From contig JAUWCP010000080.1 in the NCBI GenBank assembly GCA_030609245.1, positions 1 to 9,697 of the forward strand: DNA of 9,697 nt, read 5' to 3'. The notes under the pieces are model-generated. The model did not search any database, was not told the origin of the DNA, and saw nothing but the letters and a program-made list of their open reading frames with translations. Below, in pieces: positions 1 to 6,814 of this stretch (the stretch's first letter is position 1; each line of letters opens with the position of its first letter). This DNA comes from Hyphomicrobium sp. (lineage in GTDB: Bacteria > Pseudomonadota > Alphaproteobacteria > Rhizobiales > Hyphomicrobiaceae). The position numbers and the translations under genes were made by a program.

Positions 1-2
1 TT

Positions 3-107
3 GGAAGCTGGCTGCTCGACACCTTCCCGGCGCTGGGCGAAATAGAGGCGTGGGTGACACCGGAAGGGCTGGGGAGGGACATCATGGAACGGGGCACAAG
101 ACAGTAG
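3..107 (+). CDS. C-terminal fragment of an unidentified protein (5' end outside window)
   Basis: An open frame enters from the left edge and ends at a TAG at 105-107, giving about 34 C-terminal residues that begin GSWLLDTFP and end in MERGTRQ. The composition (hydrophobic start, then acidic and Trp-containing segment, basic tail) looks like a real protein end. The gene also stops only 8 bp before the thiD start, which suggests a shared transcript. I do not recognise the family, and the fragment is too short to assign a function. The other two forward frames are less convincing: one stops at 43-45 and the other runs on into thiD without a good start. Confidence 0.5.
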   Translation, partial: GSWLLDTFPALGEIEAWVTPEGLGRDIMERGTRQ

Positions 108-115
108 GTCAGCGC

Positions 116-955
116 ATGACCCAGGACGTTGCCGCCGATCGCACACCTGTTGCGCTCACTATCGCCGGCTCCGACAGCTCGGGCGGGGCGGGCATCCAGG
201 CCGATCTCAAGACCTTCACGGTGCTTGGCGTGTATGGCGCGAGCGTGGTGACCGCGCTGACCGCACAAAGCACACGTGGCGTTAGCGGTATTCTTGCCGT
301 GCCGCCGGATTTTGTCCGAGATCAGATCGATGCCGTTGCTGACGACTTTGCGATTGGTGCCGTCAAGACAGGGATGCTCAACGATCGCGAAACCGTTGTG
401 GCCGTCGTAAACGCGCTCAAGCACCACGAGCTGCGCCCGCTTGTTGTCGATCCCGTCATCGTTGCGACTAGCGGTGATACGCTGCTAGCGCCCGATGCCG
501 TGCAAGCAATGCGAGATGAGCTCATTCCCCACGCGGACATTCTCACGCCCAACCTGCACGAGGCGGCGCGTCTTCTTGACCAGCCAGTTGCAAAGGACGA
601 GGCCGGAATGCTTGCGCAAGCACGGGCGCTCTTACGTCTTGGCTGCAAAGCCGTCGTCATCAAGGGCGGCCACGGAGAGGGGGCAGAGGCGGTCGATCTC
701 CTCGTAGAAGCTGACGCGGTGACCCGGCTCGCGCTGCCCCGCATCACAACTCGCAATACGCACGGAACGGGCTGCACATTTTCTGCGGCCATTGTGGCAA
801 ACTTGGCGCAAGGCGTGCCTATCAAGCAGGCCGTGTCGGACGCCAAGCGCTTTGTTCATGAGGCTTTGCAAGCCGGTGCCCGCCTCGCGCTTGGGAAAGG
901 CGCCGGGCCGGTCGATGTTCTTCGCGCCGTGCAAAAGCGGTCTCAGCGGTGCTGA
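116..955 (+). CDS. thiD: bifunctional hydroxymethylpyrimidine / phosphomethylpyrimidine kinase (ThiD)
   Basis: ThiD phosphorylates 4-amino-5-hydroxymethyl-2-methylpyrimidine twice in the cytoplasm, giving HMP-PP for coupling to the thiazole by ThiE in thiamine synthesis. The 279-residue product has the usual length and the ribokinase-fold signatures. These are the N-terminal AGSDSSGGAGIQADLKTF block (residues 17-34), VVDPVIVATSG (110-120), VIKGGH (181-186), and the anion-hole motif HGTGCTFSAAI (216-226) with the conserved Cys at 220. The frame is open back to 50, but ATG 116 is preferred. It lies just before the family-typical PVALTIAGSD start and has an AGG at 106-108 about 7 nt upstream, while the extra residues from 50 look like non-coding translation. 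The gene starts 8 bp after an upstream gene ends and is followed by a strong terminator at 1152-1184. No thiC, thiE or TPP riboswitch is visible in the window. ThiD identity is near certain; the double-kinase activity is inferred from the family. Confidence 0.96.
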   Translation: MTQDVAADRTPVALTIAGSDSSGGAGIQADLKTFTVLGVYGASVVTALTAQSTRGVSGILAVPPDFVRDQIDAVADDFAIGAVKTGMLNDRETVVAVVNALKHHELRPLVVDPVIVATSGDTLLAPDAVQAMRDELIPHADILTPNLHEAARLLDQPVAKDEAGMLAQARALLRLGCKAVVIKGGHGEGAEAVDLLVEADAVTRLALPRITTRNTHGTGCTFSAAIVANLAQGVPIKQAVSDAKRFVHEALQAGARLALGKGAGPVDVLRAVQKRSQRC

Positions 956-1149
956 TGCGGAGATTGCGGCCGTTGTTGGGCGCGATGTGTGGCAGCGATG
1001 CATCGACGGACGGCGAAACGGATTTTGCCCACTTGAAGCGCCTGCGTGGTTCTGCAACAAAATTGCCCGACGCGATGCGCAGGCATCGAATTCGAGCTCC
1101 GGGGGGAGCACTGGGCTGGCGACATAGGGGCGCCGCTCAGTTTGGCTGA
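955..1149 (+). CDS. possible small ORF overlapping the thiD stop codon (doubtful)
   Basis: A 64-codon frame starts at an ATG whose A is the last base of the thiD TGA (a TGATG overlap, the layout used for translational coupling). It ends at TGA 1147-1149, two bases before the terminator stem. The position is suggestive, but the predicted product is rich in Arg, Ala and Gly, has no recognisable domain, membrane segment or signal peptide, and shows only moderate G/C at third positions (about 40 of 64 codons). These are common traits of chance ORFs in high-GC DNA. No separate Shine-Dalgarno sequence is evident. It may instead be the untranslated 3' region of thiD. Confidence 0.18.
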   Translation: MRRLRPLLGAMCGSDASTDGETDFAHLKRLRGSATKLPDAMRRHRIRAPGGALGWRHRGAAQFG

Positions 1150-1184
1150 AGAACCGGTCCGGTCCTCCGGACCGGTTTCTTTTT
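1073..1184 (+). ncRNA. candidate structured 3'-UTR or small RNA ending at the terminator
   Basis: Four hairpins can be drawn in a row by eye. They are CGATGC/GCATCG with a 4-nt loop (1073-1088), GCTCC/GGAGC with a 4-nt loop (1096-1109), a bulged hairpin pairing CTGGG with CTCAG around GGCG/CGCC (1111-1140), and the terminator stem (1152-1177). Such a string ending in an intrinsic terminator is typical of 3'-UTR-derived or free-standing small RNAs. No convincing promoter was found just upstream: a TTGAAG at 1033-1038 has no good -10 partner. I could not match it to tmRNA, SRP RNA, 6S RNA or RNase P RNA. The pairs were found by inspection and may partly reflect high GC content. Confidence 0.22.
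1152..1184 (+). terminator. rho-independent terminator after thiD
   Basis: A perfect 11-bp inverted repeat (AACCGGTCCGG at 1152-1162 and its complement at 1167-1177) closes a TCCT loop and runs straight into a T-rich tract, TTTCTTTTT at 1176-1184. This is a textbook intrinsic terminator on the plus strand. It ends the transcript that carries thiD and isolates it from the MFS gene, which must therefore have its own promoter. The remaining 1185-1292 holds no promoter or other element I can defend. Confidence 0.9.
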
Positions 1185-1292
1185 GTCCGGGATCAGAGCA
1201 ATTGTTGTGTCTATGAGGTTGCGCCTTAACGCGGCAGCGCGCGGCGACGCATTTCACCACTGGCGCCGACCATGGTCGTCAGGGAGCGGACC

Positions 1293-2555
1293 ATGCCCGA
1301 CGACACAACAAACGGGAAGCCGATACCTGAGCACGCAGCCCGTGGGGAAGAGGATCAGTTTCTAGGCGTGCGCGTATCGTTGTTTTTCGGCGCTCTCTTC
1401 TTCGTCTACGGCATGTTCGTCCCGTATCTGCCGGTGTGGCTCGATTTTTCGGGTCTCACAGCGACAGAAATCTCGATCGTGATTGCGGCGCCCTTCTTCA
1501 TTCGCATTGCCGCGACTCCTTGCGTGACCTTCCTTGCCAATCGAATTGCCAACTACCGCCTCGTCGTGGTCGTGCTGGCGTGGAGCGCCTTCGCGTCTGC
1601 GCTGCTACTCAGTCAGATGAGTGGGTATGCGGCGATCCTCGTTGTCGCAGTAGCATTCTTGTTGGCGACAACGAGTATGATGCCGTTAACCGAGACGATT
1701 GCGATTGCGAGCGTACGAACGGCGGGTCTCGATTATGGGCGCATGCGCCTGTGGGGCTCAATCGCGTTTATCGTTGCGAACCTCGCCGGCGGCCTGCTTA
1801 TCGATGAATTCGGAGGTGGCGTCGGCGTTTGGCTTCTCGTGGTGGCTGCGGCGTTTGCAGTCATATCCGCCCATCAGCTCCCAGGACCGCCACCGACTGT
1901 TGCGGCGCCGTCGGCCCCTAGGATGTCTTGGCGCACGTCGCTGCCAATGCAGCTGATTAGGTCGCGGCCTTTCGTGTTTTTCCTCATTGCGATCGGTTGT
2001 CTTCATGGCGCGCACGCCACGTTCTACACGTTTGGCGCCTTGGAGTGGGAATCTCAGGGCCTTTCGGGAACCTGGATCGGCGCACTATGGGCTATTGGCG
2101 TCACCGCAGAGGTGATCTTGTTTGCCTACTCGGGGGCGCTGGCGCGGCGGGTTGGTGCCGCCCCGCTTATTCTCGCCGGCGCTGCTGCTGCCTTGCTGCG
2201 GTGGACGGCAATGGCGTTCGATCCTCCGCTCGCACTGCTCATTCCGCTGCAGTGTCTTCATGCCCTGACATTTGGGGCGACTCACGTGGGCGCCATGCTG
2301 TTCATTGCGCGCGCTGTCCCACACAAAGGGACAGGCAGCGCCCAGGCATTTTACGCCGTTGTTGCGGCCGGCCTCGGTGTGGGGGCGGTTGGTCTGGCCT
2401 CGGGACCGCTATATGCGGCGTATGGTGGTCGAATGTACTTCCTACCCGCAGCGCTGGCGCTGATCGGATTTGCCGCGGGTCTTGTGCTGCAAAAGGGTTG
2501 GCACGGGCGTGCGCTGTGGCCAGAGACAGACCTCAGCCCCAAAGATCGGGAGTAG
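1293..2555 (+). CDS. MFS transporter, MFS_1-like / HcaT-like family
   Basis: This encodes a 420-residue inner-membrane secondary transporter. About twelve hydrophobic segments can be traced from residue 27 to 400, split by a central hydrophilic stretch (about 195-222, Pro-rich). The segment DYGRMRLWGSIAFI (147-160) is the hallmark of the MFS_1-like group, which includes 3-phenylpropionate (HcaT) and nucleoside-proton (NupG-type) symporters. The substrate cannot be read from the sequence. The start is placed at ATG 1293 because AGGGAG at 1281-1286 sits 6 nt upstream; the alternative ATG at 1272 has no such site and would add seven residues. The gene follows a terminator, so it is probably transcribed alone. 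Its last 23 bp overlap the end of the convergent epimerase gene. A link to amino-acid or dipeptide uptake is possible from that neighbour but is only inference. Confidence 0.88.
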   Translation: MPDDTTNGKPIPEHAARGEEDQFLGVRVSLFFGALFFVYGMFVPYLPVWLDFSGLTATEISIVIAAPFFIRIAATPCVTFLANRIANYRLVVVVLAWSAFASALLLSQMSGYAAILVVAVAFLLATTSMMPLTETIAIASVRTAGLDYGRMRLWGSIAFIVANLAGGLLIDEFGGGVGVWLLVVAAAFAVISAHQLPGPPPTVAAPSAPRMSWRTSLPMQLIRSRPFVFFLIAIGCLHGAHATFYTFGALEWESQGLSGTWIGALWAIGVTAEVILFAYSGALARRVGAAPLILAGAAAALLRWTAMAFDPPLALLIPLQCLHALTFGATHVGAMLFIARAVPHKGTGSAQAFYAVVAAGLGVGAVGLASGPLYAAYGGRMYFLPAALALIGFAAGLVLQKGWHGRALWPETDLSPKDRE

Positions 2556-3516
2556 GCGGGGCAATCCAGCCATTCTCGATCAAAAGACATGGTTCCCGGT
2601 CGCGGGCGAGCAACAGCGGCCCGTCAAGGTCGACCCAATCGGCCCCTTGAGCGAGCAACACAGCCGGGGCGACGGCAAGCGAGGTTGCGACCATCGAACC
2701 CATCATAATCTTGAAACCGTGTGCGCGCGCAGCGCGCGCCATGACGAGCGCTTCAGTAAAACCGCCGGTCTTGTCGAGTTTGATGTTGACCGCATCATAG
2801 CGCTGCTTCAACGCGGCGAGGTCGGCGCTCGTATGCACACTTTCATCAGCGCAGATTGGAATGACATGGGATATGCCAGCAAGGGCGTCATCAGCGCCAG
2901 CGGGTAGGGGTTGCTCTATGAGCTCGACGCTCGCCGTTGCCGCGGCATCGAGAAGGGGCTCCAGCATATCGGGGGTCCAGGACTCGTTGGCATCGGCAAT
3001 GAGCCGCGCGTCAGGACGGGCTGCGCGAACTGCGGCGATGCGCGCCGGGTCGCCTGTGCCGCCGAGCTTAAGTTTGAGAAGCTTAAAGTGAGGGACGGAG
3101 CTGGCAGTGGTTGCCATTTCAGCGGGTTCGCCCAAGCTCACCGTGTAGGCAGTTAAGACCGGCTGCGGTTTGTCGAGCCCGGCAAGCTGCCATGCCCGTT
3201 TTTGCGTTCGCTTGGCATCGAGATCCCAAAGTGCGCAGTCGAGGGCATTGCGGGCCGAGCCGGGAGGAAGAAGCCCGGCAAGACGCGAGCGTGTGATCGG
3301 GCCTTCGATCGCGCGGACCGCTGCGAGGGCATCGTCGATAGTTTCGCCGTAACGCGAATAAGGCACGGCCTCGCCGCGCCCGGTGTGTGGCCCATCGCTG
3401 ATGTGCACGACGACAACGTGCGCCTTTGTCTTAGCCCCACGTGAAATCACAAAGGGATTTGCAAGTGGCCAGGTCTGCGCAGTGGCCTCGACCAGCAGAG
3501 CTTCACCGTTCGGCAT
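2533..3516 (-). CDS. dgcA: enolase-superfamily epimerase/racemase: L-Ala-D/L-Glu epimerase-like, DgcA type
   Basis: The 327-residue product is a muconate-lactonizing/mandelate-racemase subgroup member of the enolase superfamily. The catalytic lysines are in KLK (K148, K150). Metal ligands are D175 (in ADAN), E201 (in IEQPL) and D224 (in CADES), and the second-side lysine is K246 in NIKLDKTGG. The DLDGPLLL motif (296-303), containing the D-x-D signature of dipeptide epimerases, binds the amino group in AEE enzymes. The C-terminal part closely resembles alphaproteobacterial proteins called DgcA (N-acetyl-D-glutamate racemase), which is why that symbol is given. Classical L-Ala-D/L-Glu epimerase activity in murein peptide recycling is the alternative, and motifs alone do not separate the two. 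The usual partner gene dgcN is not in the window. The gene starts 30 bp after the coiled-coil gene on the same strand and has no clear Shine-Dalgarno sequence, so it probably depends on the upstream transcript. Its 3' end overlaps the convergent MFS gene by 23 bp. Confidence 0.87.
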   Translation of the reverse strand: MPNGEALLVEATAQTWPLANPFVISRGAKTKAHVVVVHISDGPHTGRGEAVPYSRYGETIDDALAAVRAIEGPITRSRLAGLLPPGSARNALDCALWDLDAKRTQKRAWQLAGLDKPQPVLTAYTVSLGEPAEMATTASSVPHFKLLKLKLGGTGDPARIAAVRAARPDARLIADANESWTPDMLEPLLDAAATASVELIEQPLPAGADDALAGISHVIPICADESVHTSADLAALKQRYDAVNIKLDKTGGFTEALVMARAARAHGFKIMMGSMVATSLAVAPAVLLAQGADWVDLDGPLLLARDREPCLLIENGWIAPPTPDLWG

Positions 3517-3546
3517 GGCGGTCTATGATCTAGGATTCGACTGGAC

Positions 3547-6546
3547 CTACTGAAGCCGGCCGCATGCGTGCGCCAGGAAAAGATAGACGCGACCGGTATC
3601 AGAGATGAGATGGCTCTGCGTGAGACGACCAGATGAATCACTCAGGTCAGCCTCTGCAATCCTACGCTCAAAGTCGGCCAGATAGCGACTGATGGTCTGA
3701 GCGAGGTTTGCATCCGTCTGGCAGCGTTGGTTCACCTGATCGAAGAGGGCGCGGCCTTCATCCCCGTAGATGCTGCGCGCCATGACTCCACGGTGACCTG
3801 CCCGTAAGCGCGACCAAATTGCAGCCGCGGTCGCCGCATCAAGCACGCGGGCCATAGCTGGCAGGTCAAGATTGAAGGTCTGTTTCGGTTGCGCCGCACC
3901 GGCGGTTTGCGGGCTGCTGTCTTCGTCCCGCGAGGCTCTGGCCAGAAGATCGCCAAGGGACCAGCCCTCGCGCGCGTCGCCACCACCACGGCCGGACTTT
4001 TGTCCACCTGGATTTGGACGCTGCTGACGCTGCCGGTTGCCCATCTCCTGAGTGATCGTACTCGAAAGTGAGTTCAGCGCGCGTGTTGTTTCCCGGCGTG
4101 GCGGCTTGGGTTGTCCGGCAGGGGGCTGTGAGCCCTGAGCCAAGGTACGACCCTCGATCGGCTGGGGCGGGCTCACATCACGTTGCATGGCGGTGCGCGA
4201 GGTGAGCTGCGAGAGCTGATCGAGAGCACCAAGCTGATCTTGTAGGGCGCGTCGCATCGTGTTGGTGCTTTCTTGCGTCGTGATGGGCAGCTGCTCCATT
4301 TGCTCCCGCAGCCGCGCCTGCTCGGCGGCAACCTGTTCGGCGGCACGGGCGGCCTGCTGGCGCAGCTCCTCAGAGGAGGTCGTGACTTGGTTGCTCAGCG
4401 AGCCCAGCTCCGACGTCATCTCGCTCGAGACGGACGTGAGGCGCTGCTTAAGGTCCTCCAGCGCACGCTCGCCTTCGGCAGAGGTTTCGACACGCATGCG
4501 CTCCAGTTCGCCGCGCGCGCGGGTCTCGGCGTCGGAGATCGAGCCCTCGATGGACGAGGAATACACTTCGATAAACTGGCCAAACTCGTCGGCCTTACCC
4601 GATAGGCGATCGAGCGTGCCGGACAACTCCGCGTGACGGTTGCGCAGCGTGGTGTCGATCTTGAAGTTGGCCCCCTCGAGTGAGTTGGCAGCCTGCATGA
4701 TCATCTGACCTTGGTTCTCGAAGCGGCTGGTGACGGAATTGATCTGGCCCAGCAGGTTCTCCGAGACATTCCTTAAAAGGTCGGACTGGCCGGCAAGCCC
4801 CTCCATCGCCTTGACGGACTGGCGCGTGATGTTCTCACTCGAACGGCGCACGGCGTTGATGCCGTGCATGAGCGCGTCGTCAAGATCAGCAGCTTGCTTT
4901 CCAATTGTATCGCGGAAGGTCGTAGCATGCGCGGCAAGAGCGGTCGTGAGCGCTTTCGCTTTCTCATCAACTGCAGAATCGATAGCGACCGTGGAGCGCA
5001 TGATCGAGTCATCGAACAACCGCAGGCGCTCCGTGAAAGCGTCGTCCAGTGATTTCGTGCGCTCCACCAACTGGTAGTCGAGCGCCTGGGCGCGTCTGGC
5101 GAGCGCGGAGTCGAAGGCCTCCATATAGCCTTCAAGCGTTTGCTGCATCTGCGCAGACCGGCTGTCGAGGGCACCGGCGAGCGCGCCAGTGTAGGCCTCC
5201 AAAACGTTTTGAAGCTTTTCTGTACCGCCGCCGAGCGACGTCTCCAGAGTACCAACGCTTGAGGCGATCGTGGTTTCGAGCGCAGTCAAGTTTTGCCCGG
5301 CTCCCTGGATAATGTGGGAGAGCTTGATCTGCTGGTCGGAGAGCTTGTCGATCAACGTGGGGATCTCGCTGCCGAGATCGCGCAGTGTCCCTGCGACGCG
5401 ATCGCTTGTGTTCACCAGAGCATGGCGCTCTCCCGAGAGCTCCTGAATGAGGCTGCGGATCTTGCGTTCGTTGTCCTCATATGAACGCTCCAGCACCGCC
5501 ACCTCGTTGTGGACGAGCGCTTCGAGTTCGCCGGCGCGGCCAAGTGCACGCGACACGGCGTCGTTCATGAATGAGACCTGACGGCGCACAGCCTGGCCGA
5601 GCGAGGCGATCGACTCCTCGGCCATCCTCTCAGGCTCGGCAAGCCGCACCGCCACCTCGGTCATGGTGGAGGATCGCAGCCGCAACTCTTCGGCGCGCCA
5701 GGCCAGCAGCGCCAGGAACCACAGGACCGCAATGGGCACGACAATAGCAGCGGTGGTCAGGAACGTTGCCGGCTGGAAAACGATTTGGATGAAGCTCAGC
5801 CCATCGGGTTGTGAGCCGATCATCACAACGGTGAATGCGATGCCGATTGCGCCCCATATCAGGCTCGCAATCCCAGCGATTTTGTACGGCTTGCTCGAAG
5901 GCTTCTGCTGCAGGGCATAAATCAGGCCGCCCATGCTCGGGGCATCGTCGTTGGCAGCGACCTGGTGGCGTACCGGCCCTGTCGGACGGCGGCGGGCCAC
6001 GCGGCGCGACGGTGCATCGGGCTGCGAATCTAGTGATGGGTCCGGTGGCTGGTCCGGTACGCCAACGGTCGCCGCTTCTTCGTCTACCTTTGCTGGCGAT
6101 GGCTTCCTATCGTCAATATCAAAAAGTTTAGGCGGTTTCTTCGCTTTGGAGCTGGCCAACGAGGGCGGCTCCTTAGCCTCGGAGCTTGGGGGTGGCGACG
6201 GCTCCTTGGAGTTGGGCTCCTTGGCCCTGGACTTGGGTAGTGGCGGCGGCTCCTTGGAGTTGGGCTCCTTGGCCTTGGACTTGGGTAGTGGCGGTGGCTC
6301 CTTGGACGTAGCGAGGGGAGGGAGCGGCGGTGACTGCTTGGTCGCGGAGCTGGGCAAAGGCGGCAGCTTATCGGTTTGCAAAGGGGGCAACGCAGGTGGG
6401 AGCTGCCCCGTTTTCTTGCCGGTCGTGATTGCAGGCGGAGCCGGACCCTCGCCGTCGCCATTTTTGCTTGGCAGCGGCAGGCTCGGCTCTTCCCTGACCT
6501 TAGCGTTAAGCGCGCCAGGCTTCTTCTTCTTTTGGTCTCGAGCCAT
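3547..6546 (-). CDS. large two-TM coiled-coil protein, GPR/RgsE-like polar growth protein
   Basis: The 999-residue protein has four parts. First is a disordered Lys/Pro-rich N-terminus (1 to about 200) with tandem 16-residue repeats at 81-128. Next are two hydrophobic segments (about 222-243 and 260-283) that anchor it in the inner membrane. Then comes a long helical coiled-coil region (about 285-770) that includes seven 22-residue repeats (416-569). Last is a conserved-looking globular C-terminus (about 889-999, ending in LAHACGRLQ) after a Gln/Pro/Gly-rich linker. This matches the layout of Hyphomicrobiales proteins annotated as apolipoprotein A1/A4/E-domain or kinesin-like. One of these, Agrobacterium GPR (Atu1348; Sinorhizobium RgsE), forms a ring at the growing pole. 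GPR is about twice as long, so this would be a short relative; the assignment is inference from architecture and C-terminal resemblance. ATG 6546 is preferred over TTG 6549 because AGGACG lies about 5 nt upstream. The epimerase gene follows 30 bp later. Confidence 0.72.
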   Translation of the reverse strand: MARDQKKKKPGALNAKVREEPSLPLPSKNGDGEGPAPPAITTGKKTGQLPPALPPLQTDKLPPLPSSATKQSPPLPPLATSKEPPPLPKSKAKEPNSKEPPPLPKSRAKEPNSKEPSPPPSSEAKEPPSLASSKAKKPPKLFDIDDRKPSPAKVDEEAATVGVPDQPPDPSLDSQPDAPSRRVARRRPTGPVRHQVAANDDAPSMGGLIYALQQKPSSKPYKIAGIASLIWGAIGIAFTVVMIGSQPDGLSFIQIVFQPATFLTTAAIVVPIAVLWFLALLAWRAEELRLRSSTMTEVAVRLAEPERMAEESIASLGQAVRRQVSFMNDAVSRALGRAGELEALVHNEVAVLERSYEDNERKIRSLIQELSGERHALVNTSDRVAGTLRDLGSEIPTLIDKLSDQQIKLSHIIQGAGQNLTALETTIASSVGTLETSLGGGTEKLQNVLEAYTGALAGALDSRSAQMQQTLEGYMEAFDSALARRAQALDYQLVERTKSLDDAFTERLRLFDDSIMRSTVAIDSAVDEKAKALTTALAAHATTFRDTIGKQAADLDDALMHGINAVRRSSENITRQSVKAMEGLAGQSDLLRNVSENLLGQINSVTSRFENQGQMIMQAANSLEGANFKIDTTLRNRHAELSGTLDRLSGKADEFGQFIEVYSSSIEGSISDAETRARGELERMRVETSAEGERALEDLKQRLTSVSSEMTSELGSLSNQVTTSSEELRQQAARAAEQVAAEQARLREQMEQLPITTQESTNTMRRALQDQLGALDQLSQLTSRTAMQRDVSPPQPIEGRTLAQGSQPPAGQPKPPRRETTRALNSLSSTITQEMGNRQRQQRPNPGGQKSGRGGGDAREGWSLGDLLARASRDEDSSPQTAGAAQPKQTFNLDLPAMARVLDAATAAAIWSRLRAGHRGVMARSIYGDEGRALFDQVNQRCQTDANLAQTISRYLADFERRIAEADLSDSSGRLTQSHLISDTGRVYLFLAHACGRLQ
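4840..5301 (-). repeat. seven consecutive 22-residue (hendecad-type) protein repeats
   Basis: Residues 416-569 of the coiled-coil protein divide without gaps into seven 22-residue units. Position 8 is L/M/F, position 12 L/I, and position 19 L/I/F/V in every unit. Position 1 is hydrophobic in six of seven, and positions 5 and 16 are mostly small or aliphatic. Units open with AGQNLTAL, LGGGTEKL, LDSRSAQM, LARRAQAL, FTERLRLF, VDEKAKAL and IGKQAADL. The 7+4 spacing of core residues is an 11-residue (hendecad) coiled-coil pattern and explains apolipoprotein-like database names. The repeats are conserved in pattern, not in DNA sequence, so they are old. The register is lost on both sides. Confidence 0.8.
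6163..6306 (-). repeat. 48-bp tandem repeat encoding a proline-rich 16-residue unit
   Basis: Three in-frame 48-bp units (6259-6306, 6211-6258, 6163-6210) lie in the 5' part of the coiled-coil gene. The first two encode SKEPPPLPKSKAKEPN and the same unit with one K-to-R change; the third has diverged to SKEPSPPPSSEAKEPP. Near identity of the first two at DNA level points to a recent duplication by slippage or unequal exchange. The segment lies in the probably cytoplasmic, disordered N-terminal region before the first membrane segment. Confidence 0.88.
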
Positions 6547-6637
6547 CAACCCGTCCTACGAAGCCGCAAGAATGCGGCCATTCGTCCCCCGCAGCGCGCC
6601 ATCGCTGACGGGCAAAAAGGAATTCCACGCGATAAGG

Positions 6638-6655
6638 GCTCACCCGGTGGTGAGC
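6638..6655 (-). promoter_or_regulatory. perfect 7-bp inverted repeat at the likely transcription start of the coiled-coil gene
   Basis: GCTCACC (6638-6644) and GGTGAGC (6649-6655) form a perfect palindrome with a CGGT spacer. On the minus strand it directly follows TATAAG (6660-6655), a fair -10 match. Initiation from that -10 would fall inside the repeat, as at an operator, or the repeat would form a hairpin at the mRNA 5' end. No good -35 stands 17 bp upstream (TAACAA), so the promoter itself is uncertain. Confidence 0.35.
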
Positions 6656-6808
6656 TTATAAAACACTGTCGCGCAAATTGTTATTCTACCCGTCCATCAA
6701 TGGTTTGGCCCGAGTTTGGGGCAAAAGAAAGGTTCCCCTACAAGCCCCGATTCGCAGCCTACCCCGGAGATTAAGGTTCAAGTTGAGAGACTGCAATTTA
6801 CCCCTGCT

Positions 6809-6814
6809 TATTAT
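6809..6814 (+). promoter_or_regulatory. possible -10 element for hpt
   Basis: TATTAT differs from the sigma-70 -10 consensus at one base and lies about 85 bp before the hpt start in an AT-rich patch. The best -35-like hexamer, TTGAGA at 6783-6788, is 20 bp away, longer than the usual 16-18. Low confidence. Confidence 0.22.

Noticed and set aside
632..1111. Minus-strand ORF across the thiD end and the following gap
   Set aside because: It overlaps thiD, whose motifs are unambiguous, and its product has no recognisable domain and typical antisense composition.
956..1150. tmRNA, SRP RNA, 6S RNA or tRNA gene
   Set aside because: None of the diagnostic sequences (T-arm GTTCGAATC type, SRP GGAAG core, degradation-tag codons) is present.
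1997..2650. 217-codon plus-strand ORF inside the MFS gene
   Set aside because: Out of frame with the transporter, very rich in Arg, Cys and Gly, and without membrane segments.
5933..6661. 242-codon plus-strand ORF, Gly/Ser-rich with repeats
   Set aside because: It is the complement of the proline/lysine-rich repeat region of the coiled-coil gene; its repeats are simply that region read backwards.
6720..6800. CtrA binding site TTAA-N7-TTAA
   Set aside because: TTAA at 6772-6775 is followed after 7 bases by GTTG, not TTAA.
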